Source: Aquatica leii
Taxonomy: Eukaryota; Arthropoda; Insecta; Coleoptera; Lampyridae
Reading direction: 5' to 3'
Assembly: GCA_035610365.1 (NCBI GenBank)
Contig: CM069436.1
Span: forward strand, 36,215,117 to 36,279,116
DNA length: 64,000 bases
Shown: in pieces, positions 37,781 through 47,077 of the stretch
Layout of the letters: every line of letters starts with the position of its first letter
Position numbering within the stretch: the stretch's first letter is position 1
Position numbers and translations under genes: made by a program
Notes under the pieces: generated by a model
The model's database searches: none
What the model was told of the DNA's origin: nothing
What the model saw: only the letters and a program-made list of their open reading frames with translations

Positions 37781-38870
37781 GATCTAGTTCAACGTAATTT
37801 AAACCGTTTTCAAAGCATCTGATTAAATTGTATATTTGCATACGGATTAAAAAACAATAACAATACAATAATTTAACAATTTTGTCCTAATGTCCTAACC
37901 AAGATCCTCAAGATAAAGAAAATGACTGAATTTTACATGTTAAAATACTTTAAATAAAAATTCAATGAATATTATTAGTAACACATAAACAAGTTCCCGG
38001 CATGTACTTAAAAAAAATTTATTTTAGGAAACTAAATTTTAAATTTACGTTTTTAAAAATATTATTGAGAAACGTAAAAAGAGATGAATGGCAAGAGAAT
38101 GATTAAAAATATCATGTCACTAGCGTCAATTTAAGGAAACCGGAGATACCTTGTTGTATAAGAGCTTAACCCTTCTATCGGACCTCTAAAAAAGTTGACT
38201 GTTTAATTCTCTAGTCTACTTGTGGGAATAACAATAAAAAATAAAATTATGCAGTTTAAAAAAAAATAAAAAACCGGTTTCAATAGCAAATTAACCAAAA
38301 AGTAAAAAATAAAACAAAGTTGATAAAAAAAATTTTTTTTTGATAAGATCAAAACAAGAATAATATAATTGACACAAAAATCATTTTATTGTATAAAAAT
38401 TGTGCTTTTTGTTATATTTTTAAGATACATAATTATCACCAACTTCAAAACGTTTGATTCAATTGAAAATTTAGTTACGTATTAAGTACCAATGACAATA
38501 TAATAATTTGATAACTTTGTTCTAATATCCCGAACAAGATTACCAAAATACAAAAAAAAATTATTAATTTTACATGTTAAGTACATAAAAATTTTTAGTA
38601 ATGTAGTGGTAAATTAAACAAAATAGCAAAAAAAATAATTTTTAGTGTAAGAATAAACTGATTAACAAGAAAATAATTTTAGCATTAGAATAAAATGATT
38701 AATTAATTATTATTTTAACATAATTCTCACCAGTTTTAAGACGACTAATTTAATTCAAAATTTATAAACACAATTTAATGGTAAATCGAACTAAAACTAA
38801 AACATAATTTTTTGGTATAAGAACAAAGTGATTAACAAGATAATTAAATTCAATGTAAAAATCCGCAGGG
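37781..38870 (+). repeat. Diverged local duplications
   Basis: Two stretches near 37865-37950 and 38495-38580 share a pattern: a caatayaataattt-like start, then ttgtyctaatrtcc, then aattttacatgtta. Another motif, gtgattaacaag preceded by taagaa, occurs near 38645 and 38815. Copies are well diverged, so this is an old tandem or segmental duplication. Confidence 0.4.
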
Positions 38871-39316
38871 TGTTTTGTACTGTATTTTTACACTAACGCT
38901 ACTTTTAGAAATAGTACTAGTAAGATATTTATAACAATTGATATTAAGCACTATACTAAAAATTACTTTTTACTTTTTTGTTTGATATAACACTAACACG
39001 TGTTTTTTTTCTTTTTTCAAGCTAAAATTTATTACAATGATTTTAGTCATTTATTACATTCAATTGAAGAAATTCTTCGTAGCGTAGAAACATATTTTTC
39101 TATCTTTTGTCTTAATTTGAAAAATAGTAATTTTGTCTAAAAATGACTAAAAATGTTTCAATTGTGATTAAATTTTGAATTTAGTTTCCTTTTAGATAAT
39201 TTTTATTAGCCCCACTTGATAATTTTTTTATTACTTTTATTTGCAGTTTAAATTTTTTATTCTTAATGTTTTTCTCACAAATCTAACGTTCTAATTTTTG
39301 AAATAAGTCAATGTAT

Positions 39317-39776
39317 TGAAACATTCAAGAAATATCTTGCAAATGCAAGAGCCTTCTAGAAGCTGTCTAGAAGATATAGCGAAAAGTAGGGAACGTTCGA
39401 GAAGGATTCGAGAAGGATTCGCCGATGTCTATAAATGCCGAACATGGAAATCGTAGGTCAGTTATTGCTGGAATGCGAATGTGTTAAGAAGATTATCAAG
39501 TGGAAATAAATCGTTAACACGCGTGTGTCTACATAAATAAATCGAGAATAATCGTGAACGTGATAATTAGTGTAAACAAGTGTGATATCCGAGGACGTTA
39601 TCTTATCTCGTGTTAGTGATAGTGTTATACAACGGTTATACATAAATTATAGTGTAAATGTTTTTATTATTAGATTTTATTAGTTCGGTTAATTTAAATG
39701 TGTACATATTTCTAAAATAAGTAAACGTAGATTTAATCGTTTAAATAAATTAGTTTTTAATAATAAATACGTAACA
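39317..39776 (+). repeat. 5' LTR of the macro-domain Gypsy element
   Basis: The 460-bp LTR has TG and CA ends. It contains an upstream cluster of TTC/GAA units, a TATA box at 39430, and AATAAA-type sequences near its 3' end (about 39745 and 39764). Confidence 0.95.
39324..39435 (+). promoter_or_regulatory. Heat-shock element cluster and TATA box in the LTR
   Basis: Heat-shock factor binds inverted nGAAn units at 5-bp steps. Here GAA (39391), TTC (39396) and GAA (39401) are exactly phased, a perfect three-unit element. It is followed by TTC (39407) and GAA (39412), again 5 bp apart, and TTC (39418). Two further phased pairs lie upstream: TTC 39324 with GAA 39329, and TTC 39354 with GAA 39359. 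TATAAA begins at 39430, about 26 bp after the three-unit element, a layout like insect hsp promoters. The three-unit element is also intact in the right LTR (about 45609). Heat induction is an inference. Confidence 0.7.
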
Positions 39777-39778
39777 TT

Positions 39779-39796
39779 TGGTGTAAGGTGTGGAGT
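39779..39796 (+). other. Primer binding site, tRNA not assigned
   Basis: Two bases after the LTR the sequence starts TGGTGTAAGGTGTGGAGT. The TGG start and position fit a primer site, but I cannot name the tRNA. Confidence 0.55.
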
Positions 39797-40095
39797 TCGC
39801 GATTTTTTTTAGTGTAAATACCATTAAGTAATCTAATCGCTCCCGTAATAAAAACATTCATTGCGTAAACATCTGAAAGATTCGCGATAAGCGTGTTTAT
39901 TTATAAAGTTAATATAGTGTTTATTAAACTTTTTCTTTTAACAAGTGCGTGATCGCGATATTAATTGAATTCGTTTCCGTACACTAGTGGTTTAATATTA
40001 ATAAGTGGATAGTTATTAAATTTTGTGTTATACAAAAACTGCATTTTAAAAAGTAGTGTATTTAAAAACTTTATAATCGTGTTATATTTAAATTT

Positions 40096-41268
40096 ATGCC
40101 GGTGACGCGTTTGCAAGCAGTTAAAATGGATTCAAAGATACTTGAAATTCTCGAATCGATGAATAGAAAAATGGGCGAAAATTCACAGAAAATCGAAGCA
40201 AAACTAGAAGAAAAGTTTCACAAAAATTCGCAGAGAATGGAAGAAAATTCTCAGAAAATTGAAGAAAAGTTGATGGAAAATTCTAGACGATTAAAAGAAG
40301 AAATAAAAACGAACATAGAAAATCAAATTAAAACTGTTCAAGAGGAAACACAAGGAGACATGTTAAACTTAAAAGAAGAAATTTGCGAATCTGTGAATGA
40401 CAAAATAGAAGAAGTAGAAGACAAATTAGAACAAAAGCTAGAAAAAAAATTGAGAGAAAGAATACAACTGCTTGAAGAGAGAATAAACCAAATGAATTGT
40501 TACGGTGAAGGAAGCGTCACGAGTGAAGATTTAATAATGGACCATCGAGAAGAAAACACTCACAAGTTCAAAGTTGTACCACCAAATTTTGATGGTAAAG
40601 TTCCATGGTCAACCTACTACAAGCAGTTTAAAGCCGCAGCTACTGCTAATGGTTGGAGCAACAAGCAGAAAGCGACGTCTTTAATAGTGTCTTTACGTGG
40701 AGAAGCGCTTGGAATTTTACAAACTGTTCCGGACCACTTGCAAGAAAATTACGAACTCTTAATATCACGATTAGAAATGAGATATGGGGATGCTCATCTT
40801 CAACAAGTATACCAGGCTCAAATTAAAAGTCGGGTTCAAAAAGCTGCCGAAAGTCTTCAAGAGTTTGAGGCCGACATCGCCAGACTAACACGGCTTGCGT
40901 ATCCTACAGCGCCAGATACCTTCTTGGAGCAATTGGCTATTCAAACCTTTGTAGACGGCCTCCGAGACAGCGAAACACAGCAGACTCTCCGGTTAGCTCG
41001 ACCGAAGACGTTGGATGACGCATTAACCCATGCTTTGGAGTTCGAGGCGGCGAAACAAGCGTCGCATCGAGGCAGCCATAAGCTCCGTTGTGCTGCAGAA
41101 GTATCCTCGCACACAGAAGAAAGCATTGAAGACATAGTGCGACGGGTATTTCGGGAACGAGAAGCTCGAGGAAGAGAACTGACGTGCTGGAACTGCGGAG
41201 AAGTGGGCCACGTACGACGCCGTTGTACTAAGCCCAAAAGAAGACCAGAAGAGCGTCCGAAAAACTAG
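40096..41268 (+). CDS. gag: Gypsy Gag with coiled coil and CCHC zinc knuckle
   Basis: The frame has 390 codons and is intact. Residues about 8-135 are a charged, heptad-like coiled coil with repeats of ENSQKIEEKL type. A capsid-like region follows (FKVVPPNFDGKVPWSTYYKQ, TSLIVSLRGEALGIL, QEFEADIARLTRLAYP, FVDGLRDSETQQTLRL). One zinc knuckle, CWNCGEVGHVRRRC, spans residues 364-377, before a basic tail. The ATG at 40096 lies about 320 bp after the LTR, and a second in-frame ATG follows at codon 11. It would form the particle and bind RNA. It ends in CCG AAA AAC TAG, where pol takes over in the -1 frame. Confidence 0.93.
   Translation: MPVTRLQAVKMDSKILEILESMNRKMGENSQKIEAKLEEKFHKNSQRMEENSQKIEEKLMENSRRLKEEIKTNIENQIKTVQEETQGDMLNLKEEICESVNDKIEEVEDKLEQKLEKKLRERIQLLEERINQMNCYGEGSVTSEDLIMDHREENTHKFKVVPPNFDGKVPWSTYYKQFKAAATANGWSNKQKATSLIVSLRGEALGILQTVPDHLQENYELLISRLEMRYGDAHLQQVYQAQIKSRVQKAAESLQEFEADIARLTRLAYPTAPDTFLEQLAIQTFVDGLRDSETQQTLRLARPKTLDDALTHALEFEAAKQASHRGSHKLRCAAEVSSHTEESIEDIVRRVFREREARGRELTCWNCGEVGHVRRRCTKPKRRPEERPKN
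41259..41265 (+). promoter_or_regulatory. Candidate -1 frameshift site between gag and pol
   Basis: The last sense codons of Gag are AAA AAC, preceded by G, directly before TAG. Slipping back one base on G AAA AAC enters the pol frame (GAA AAA CTA GAA...), which is open through protease. It resembles the retroviral slippery heptamer A AAA AAC but has G at the first place. No downstream structure was assessed. Confidence 0.5.
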
Positions 41269-41282
41269 AACGGGTCGACCGA

Positions 41283-41948
41283 ATGGGGCAAAAGTCGACC
41301 TCAACGAGCCATGCCCCGGAGATTACCATTCAAATAGCATCGCCTAAGGAGCAGTTGCATAGCATTTATCTCGATGGCAAGATCAATGGAAGAAGCGTTC
41401 AGTTACTGGTTGACACGAGAGCGACGAAGACCATCATTCGTCCGGACATGTTATTGGAAAACCAGAAGACATCACCAGTAACAGTACGACTTCGAACGGC
41501 GACGGGCGACGAAATACTTACTCACGGACAAGTCAAAGTAACCATTGGTTTGGGAAATGGAGTACTCGACCATCAAGTACTGGTAGCCGACATCACGGAA
41601 GAAGTTATCCTGGGAATGGACGTGATAAAGAAGTATGGGTTCCATTTGGATATGAAGAACGATGTCCTGAAGATCGACAATGAAGAAATTCCTTTTCATT
41701 CGTCAGAGAAGGCAGCCGTGCGAGTCTTATTGAGTGAAGACGTGATTCTGCCTGCAAGGACTGAATGTGTGGTGATGGCACGCCTGGATGGAAATCTCCG
41801 GGAGGGCTACATACGCGCGATTGAACCAATGGAAGGCGGCTTAGTTGAAAAGGGACTACTCGTTGGCAGAACATTAGTACGAGTAAAGAACACGATGCCA
41901 GTAAGGATCTTAAACATCAATTCAGATCCTGTAACGTTGAAAAAGTAG
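41283..41948 (+). pseudogene. Gypsy protease and start of pol, active-site Gly replaced
   Basis: The retropepsin domain begins at about residue 35: LLVDTRATKTIIRPDML. The catalytic triad is normally D-T/S-G, and here the third position is Arg (codon AGA), which should abolish activity. EVILGMDVIKKYGF, the second conserved block of Gypsy proteases, is intact. The frame continues upstream to the Gag overlap and ends at a TAG (41946-41948). The same phase resumes at 41952 without a gap, so this is a point nonsense change. Confidence 0.88.
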
Positions 41949-41951
41949 ACC

Positions 41952-43424
41952 GTGGTAGGCCAATGCACGCCAGTATCACAAATTGTGAGATGCGTGAAGT
42001 CGAACGAAGATAGGTCGCCGAAAAAGTGTCCACAACATCTATTGGACATTCTTACCACCAAATGCCAAAACCTCAGCCAAGACCAGCTGGCTAAAGTTAA
42101 AGTGTTGATCCAAGAGTACCAAGATGTGTTCGCGCTGGAGAGTGGCTCCAAAGGAAGAACTAACGTGGTGAAACATAAAATTAATACCGGAGACGCTCGG
42201 CCGATACGACAACATCCACGCAGACTTCCTTTGGCGAAAAGAGAAGAAGCCGAACAAATAATTACGGATATGGAGAGAGAAGGCGTGATTGAACCTTCAA
42301 GTAGTCCATGGGCATCCCCAGTGGTACTCGTGAAGAAGAAGGATGGATCAACGAGGTTTTGCGTAGACTACAGGCAGCTAAACGACGTGACCAAAAAGGA
42401 CAGCTAGCCTTTACCCAGAATTGACGATACGCTAGACACCCTGTCAGGATCCCAGTGGTTTTCTACGTTAGATTTAAAGAGTGGATACTGGCAGGTAGAA
42501 TTAGAATCCAAGGATCGTGAAAAAACAGCTTTTACGATCGGAACTGGTTTGTGGCAGTTCACTGTAATGCCCTTCGGCCTGTGTAACGCTCCTGCAACGT
42601 TCGAGCGTTTGATGGAGACCATCTTGCGCAGGTTGTCTTGGAAGACGTGCTTGGTTTACCTGGACGACGTGATCGTGGTTGGAAGGTCGTTCGAAGAACA
42701 CTTGAACAACTTGAAAGAAGTGTTCCAGCGATTACGTGGGGCTAACCTCAAACTGAGCCCAAAGAAGTGCCACGTATTTAAGAAGGAAGTCCAATACCTT
42801 GGCCACGTCGTATCTAGAGATGGAGTAAGGGCTGACCCAGACAAAATCCGAGCAGTGCAAGCATGGCCAAGACCGATCGACAAACATCAGGTCCGAAGTT
42901 TCCTTGGGTTGTGCACTTATTATAGGAGATTTGTACCCGGATTTGCCAATATTGCCAAACCATTGACAAAATTAACCGAAGAGAAAGCAGAGTTTAGATG
43001 GAATGAAGACTGCGAAAATTCTTTTAATCAACTAAAACAAGCCCTAGTCACTTTGCCGATTTTGAGTTATCCAAGAGAAGATGGAAAGTTTGTTTTGGAT
43101 ACTGACGCAAGCAATCTGGCCATAGGCGCGGTCCTTTCGCAAGTTCAAGATGGACAAGAAAAAGTTATCGCGTATTTTAGCAAGGTTTTGTCCAGGCCAG
43201 AAAGGAATTATTGCGTGACTAGGAGGAAGCTGTTAGCAGTCGTTAAGTCCATCGAACATTTCTACAAGTATTTGTATGGACGAAAATTTTTACTGAGAAC
43301 AGACTACGCCGCTTTAAAATGGCTTCTGCAGTTCCGTAACCCAGAAGGACAAGTGGCAAGATGGATCGAGAGACTGCAAGAGTATGACTATGACACAGAA
43401 CACCGTGCCGGAAGCAGTCATTGA
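41952..43424 (+). pseudogene. Gypsy reverse transcriptase and RNase H with an internal stop
   Basis: The frame runs on from protease. RT blocks are [32 protein letters not shown], then TAG at 42405-42407 in place of a Tyr-like position. After this come STLDLKSGYWQV (first catalytic Asp), MPFGLCNAPATFERLM, the catalytic box CLVYLDDVIVVG (about 42651-42686) and VRSFLGLCTYYRRF. RNase H has FVLDTDASNLAIGAVLSQ (Asp present). In RNYCVTRRKLLAVV the usual catalytic Glu is Lys (codon AAG). The part ends at TGA (43422-43424) directly before NADALSR. All lesions are substitutions and no frameshift was seen. Minimum start for RT proper is about 42100. Confidence 0.92.
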
Positions 43425-44693
43425 AACGCTGATGCCTTGTCCAGAAGACCATGTCCGGCGGACTGCAGCCATTGTTCGCGACTGGAAGAAAAAGTCGAAT
43501 GTCTCCGGAGAACTGCTATGGTTGATGATGAGTGGGAACCTGAGCAGTTACGTCGCGAACAAGAAGACGATCCTGAAATAAGACAACTCTTCGACTAGAA
43601 AAAACGCGGCCGTCGACTAACCTGGGAAGAAGTGAGTGCTTTGGGCAGAAATATCAAAGCGTACTGGGCGCAGTGGGACTCCTTGATAGTAGAAGACGGT
43701 CTTCTTAAGCGGTCCCTAGAAAGTGCCGAGGGCACGGGAAACAGACTACAGCTGGTAGTGCCGAAGAGCAGGGTGACAGAAGTGTTGAAGCATCTCCACG
43801 ATGGGACATCAGGAGGACACTTTGGCATTAAGAAGACGTTGGGTAAAGTGCGAGAACGATTCTACTGGATGAACTGCAAAGAGGACGTCATGAAATGGTG
43901 CCGTAAATGCATAGTCTGCGCTTCAGGAAATGGTCCAGCGAGAAAGCGCAAAGCACCCATGAAACAATACAACGTAGGAAGCCCTTTGGAAAGAGTAGCG
44001 TTTGACATCGCAGGGCCGTTCCCAGAATCCGATTCGGGAAATAAATACATCCTGGTGGCGATGGATTATTTCACGAAATGGACGGAGGCTTACGCCATAC
44101 CCAATCAGGAAGCAGCTACAGTCGCAGACGTATTAGTAAAGGAGTTTTTCTGCCGGTTTGGAGTTCCGTTGGAATTACACTCCGATCAAGGCCGCAAGTT
44201 TGAGTCTGGGCTGTTTCAAGAAGTTTTCCGACTGTTAGGAATTAGAAAGACTAGGATAACGCCTCTCCATCCTCAGTCTGATGGCATGGTTGAACGGATG
44301 AATCGAACAATGGGCAAGTACTTAGCCAAGGTAGTGTCCGAACACCAAAGGGACTGGGATCAGTACTTGCACCTTTTCTTAATGGCATACCGATCATCCG
44401 TTCACGAAAGCACAGGCCAAACACCATTCTGTGTCATGCTCGGTCGTGAGATAAGATTACCATGCGATCTTCAATTTGGGCGAAGACCGGAAGAAGAAGT
44501 TGCTCGAGAAGATTACGTCAGCAAGCTGGCCAAGAAGTTAGACGAAGTACATGAAGAGGTCCGTAAAAATACACAAATTGCCAGCGACAGGATGAAAACA
44601 AGATATGACGTCAAGGCGCAAAATGGTGGGTTTCAACCTGGCGATATGGTCTGGTTGTATAACCCTCAAAGGAGACGTGGTTTGCCGCCGTAG
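43425..44693 (+). pseudogene. Gypsy integrase with intact HHCC and DDE residues
   Basis: The pol phase continues through NADALSRRP, a linker and one TAG (43597-43599, after LFD). From 43632 there are 353 open codons. The zinc-binding domain has His in HDGTSGGHFG and Cys in CRKCIVC. The catalytic core has Asp125 (AFDIAGPF), Asp185 (HSDQGRKF) and Glu221 (DGMVERMNR), counted from 43632, with 35 residues between the last two as expected. The domain after the core includes YRSSVHESTGQTPF and GDMVWLYNPQRRRGLPP. It stops at TAG (44691-44693), and the same phase then continues as LQRQWEGPYEV, the usual C-terminal integrase block. Confidence 0.93.
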
Positions 44694-45674
44694 CTGCAAA
44701 GGCAATGGGAGGGCCCCTATGAAGTCGTGCAGCGTATTAACGACATTATATACCGCATCCAAAAACCGCCTAGAGGCAATCCAAAAGTGGTCCACGTCGA
44801 TCGTCTAGCCCCGTTTGCTGGCGATAACCACAATCCGCAAGTTCAGGTCCGAACCAGAGTAATAAGTAGCAGAACCAGGAATCCAATCGAAGAAATGGAG
44901 TTCGAAAAGTTTATGAACTTATACGGAGATTCTGGAAAAGCTAGGTTCGCAGTTACCACCGAGGAACAACAAGACCTGTTCCAGACACAAAAAGATTACG
45001 CCATCGCACATTGCGTGAGCGAGGATCTTGACATGTCCAGAAGGGTTGCAGTCGTGGTTAAAAAGAAGTTTGGGCAGCTAGATGAATTACGAAGACAGCA
45101 ACCGGCAGTCGGAAAAGTTTTAGGACTACGTGGTGACGGACGCTTCGTTTTCTATTTGGTCACCAAGAAATACTCACGTGTCAAGCCGTTATACAAAGAT
45201 CTGTGGCGAACATTATGGACTCTCAAGAGAGAAATTGAGATCTATCATGTTAAGAAATTGGCAGTACCCAAGCTTGGTTGTGGCTTAGATCAACTGAATT
45301 GGAGGACAGTTCGAAACATGTTGGAGGTCGTCTTCCGAGGAACAGGCATTCAAGTGTTGGTCTGTAGTTACCAACCAAGGAGAATATTGGGTCAGGAAAA
45401 GTCCATTGACTGTTACTTTTATGGTCAAGGAAGTTGCCGAAATGGAGGAAGCTGCCGCTATCGCCACGATCCCTTTTACCGGTGTCACATCCAGTCTCCT
45501 GTTCTGGGACAGAACAGTCCTAAGAAGGGGTCAGTGAAACATTCAAGAAATATCATGCAAATGCAAGAGCCTTCTAGAAGCTGTCTAGACGATATAACGA
45601 AAAGTAGGGAACGTTCGAGAAGGATTCGAGAAGGATTCGCCGATGTCTATAAATGCCGAACATGGAAATCGTAG
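44694..45674 (+). CDS. Pol C-terminal extension: TARG1/OARD1-like macro domain plus CCCH zinc finger
   Basis: Open from the last integrase stop. Residues below count from ATG 44727. After the integrase end (HVDRLAPF) and a linker, residues about 80-216 match the TARG1/OARD1 branch of macro domains: QDLF, IAHCVSEDLDM, VKKKFGQLDELRRQQ, DGRFVFYLVTKK, KLAVPKLGCGLDQLNW, MLEVVF. TARG1 enzymes remove ADP-ribose from proteins using a Lys and an Asp. The equivalents here, Lys147 (LVTKK) and Asp188 (GCGLD), are kept. The ligand loop, usually Gly-rich, reads MSRRVAVV and may be damaged. Residues 229-247 form C-x7-C-x5-C-x3-H (CYFYGQGSC, SCRYRH), a CCCH finger typical of RNA binding. Residues 270-315 are encoded inside the 3' LTR. 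An envelope is excluded: no signal peptide or membrane segment. Confidence 0.85.
   Translation: MQRQWEGPYEVVQRINDIIYRIQKPPRGNPKVVHVDRLAPFAGDNHNPQVQVRTRVISSRTRNPIEEMEFEKFMNLYGDSGKARFAVTTEEQQDLFQTQKDYAIAHCVSEDLDMSRRVAVVVKKKFGQLDELRRQQPAVGKVLGLRGDGRFVFYLVTKKYSRVKPLYKDLWRTLWTLKREIEIYHVKKLAVPKLGCGLDQLNWRTVRNMLEVVFRGTGIQVLVCSYQPRRILGQEKSIDCYFYGQGSCRNGGSCRYRHDPFYRCHIQSPVLGQNSPKKGSVKHSRNIMQMQEPSRSCLDDITKSRERSRRIREGFADVYKCRTWKS
45523..45530 (+). other. Polypurine tract of the macro-domain Gypsy element
   Basis: The purine run agaagggg lies four bases before the 3' LTR and inside the pol extension frame. It is the expected plus-strand primer. Confidence 0.6.
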
Positions 45675-45994
45675 GTCAGTTATTGCTAGAATGCGAATGT
45701 GTTAAGAAGATTATCAAGTGTAAATAAATCGTTAACACGCGTGTGTCTACATAAATAAATCGAGAATAATCGTGAACGTGATAATTAGTGTAAACAAGTG
45801 TGATATCCGAGCACGTTATTTTATCTCGTGTTAGTGATAGTGTTATACAACGGTTATACATAAATTATAGTGTAAGTGTTTTTATTATTAGATTTTATTA
45901 GTTCGGTTAATTTAAATGTGTACATATTTCTAGAATAAGTAAACGTAGTTTTAATCGTTTAAATAAATTAGTTTTTAATAATAAATACGTAACA
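45535..45994 (+). repeat. 3' LTR of the macro-domain Gypsy element
   Basis: It is the same length as the left LTR (460 bp) with ten substitutions and no indels by my count. The right GTAT target duplication follows at 45995-45998. Confidence 0.95.
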
Positions 45995-46590
45995 GTATGG
46001 TTTTGTAGTCGTATACTTTAAACGTCATTAATTATCCTTCCATTTTTGGTTGTTAATAATTCTCAAACATGTTTTTTGCAAAATTTTACAATCGATAATA
46101 ATTTTGAATGTTTTGTCAAAACAGTATATTTGTAATTTTTTAAAGCGTAGACGATTAGTTCTGTTCTTTTATTGACATTGTATAAATATTGAATTATAGC
46201 CTTTAATACCTACGTTGCTATGTAACTGGATTTGTATATGATATTGTTTTAATATAGTTAGTAATCCATCTCTGAGTAGAGAAGATATTGTAATAAAGTT
46301 TGATATTTTTCTTTAAGTCAATTCACAAGTATATTTATTATAAAACTAGTTTTGACAATTTAAATTGTTATCATCAGTTAAACTAAAAGCAAATAAATTA
46401 ACAAAAATAATTAAACATTTAAAAGAGCTTACAAGTTATATAAGATTATAAAAATTAAATGACAAATGTCAAAAATTAAAAAGTTTAAATTGAAGCTGAC
46501 ATTAAATACACAGCCATAGGTGATATAAAAAAGTAAATAAAAAATGACAAAACAAATAAATTAAAATTTATTAGTAAGAAGAGGAGAAAT

Positions 46591-47069
46591 CACTGATCTC
46601 TATAATAATATGGATAGCTGATACATATGAGAAAAAAAATTTAAATATGGGATTAGACTGTGTAGAAAACAGCGCCACACAATACTGAGATTAGAACTAA
46701 ATTAAACGAATTTTACTTGACAACAGTACCGCTATTTTTCAAACCAAAAAAAAGTTTATGATCATTTATTTTGTTTAAATTGCAAAACAACTTACGGAAT
46801 TCCATAAAACTGTATAAAACTTTATGAAATGTAATAGCTTTAATCACATTTTAATTAGTTTCAATAAGATTATACAAAAAACAACATAGTTAAGCAGTCA
46901 AAATATTAATATTTATGACAACTGCACTGACAATTAAACTGTCACAAAAAAGTATGGTTAGCCCTACATTTTAGTTCCTGTCTCAGTAATGAGTGGCGCT
47001 GATGATTTCTCTAAAGGTGTCAATTTCAGACTACAGTAACAGATATCCATATTATTATAGAGATCAGTG
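46591..47069. mobile_element. 479-bp MITE with 34-bp inverted repeats and 8-bp target duplication
   Basis: The left end is CACTGATCTCTATAATAATA followed by TGGATA. The right end is its complement. The first 26 bp are identical, and the repeat extends to about 34 bp with two mismatches. Perfect 8-bp direct repeats GGAGAAAT flank it (46583-46590 and 47070-47077). An 8-bp duplication is typical of hAT and P superfamilies. The interior has no coding. Confidence 0.88.
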
Positions 47070-47077
47070 GGAGAAAT

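Larger units (their letters stand above)
33711..39316. other. AT-rich sequence, no supported gene
   Basis: Apart from a short exon-like segment (34726-34846) and a diverged local repeat (37781-38870), nothing could be identified here. Confidence 0.55.
39317..45994 (+). mobile_element. Ty3/Gypsy element carrying a macro domain and CCCH finger, with heat-shock-type LTR
   Basis: This 6678-bp element has 460-bp LTRs (TGAAACATTC to TACGTAACA) and a perfect 4-bp target duplication GTAT (39313-39316 and 45995-45998). The order is LTR, primer site, Gag, then pol in the -1 frame: protease, RT, RNase H, integrase, then a TARG1-like macro domain and a CCCH zinc finger, polypurine tract, LTR. I count ten mismatches between the LTRs (about 2 percent). 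The pol frame keeps one phase from end to end but has five in-frame stops. Protease and RNase H also lack a catalytic residue, so this copy is dead. No envelope gene is present. Confidence 0.95.

Noticed and set aside
40941..45488. Minus-strand open frames across the Gypsy element
   Set aside because: They lie opposite well-supported gag-pol coding and have no family resemblance.
44727..45674. Envelope gene after integrase in the 39.3-46.0 kb Gypsy element
   Set aside because: The frame is in phase with pol and has no signal peptide or membrane helix. Its motifs fit a macro domain and a CCCH finger.
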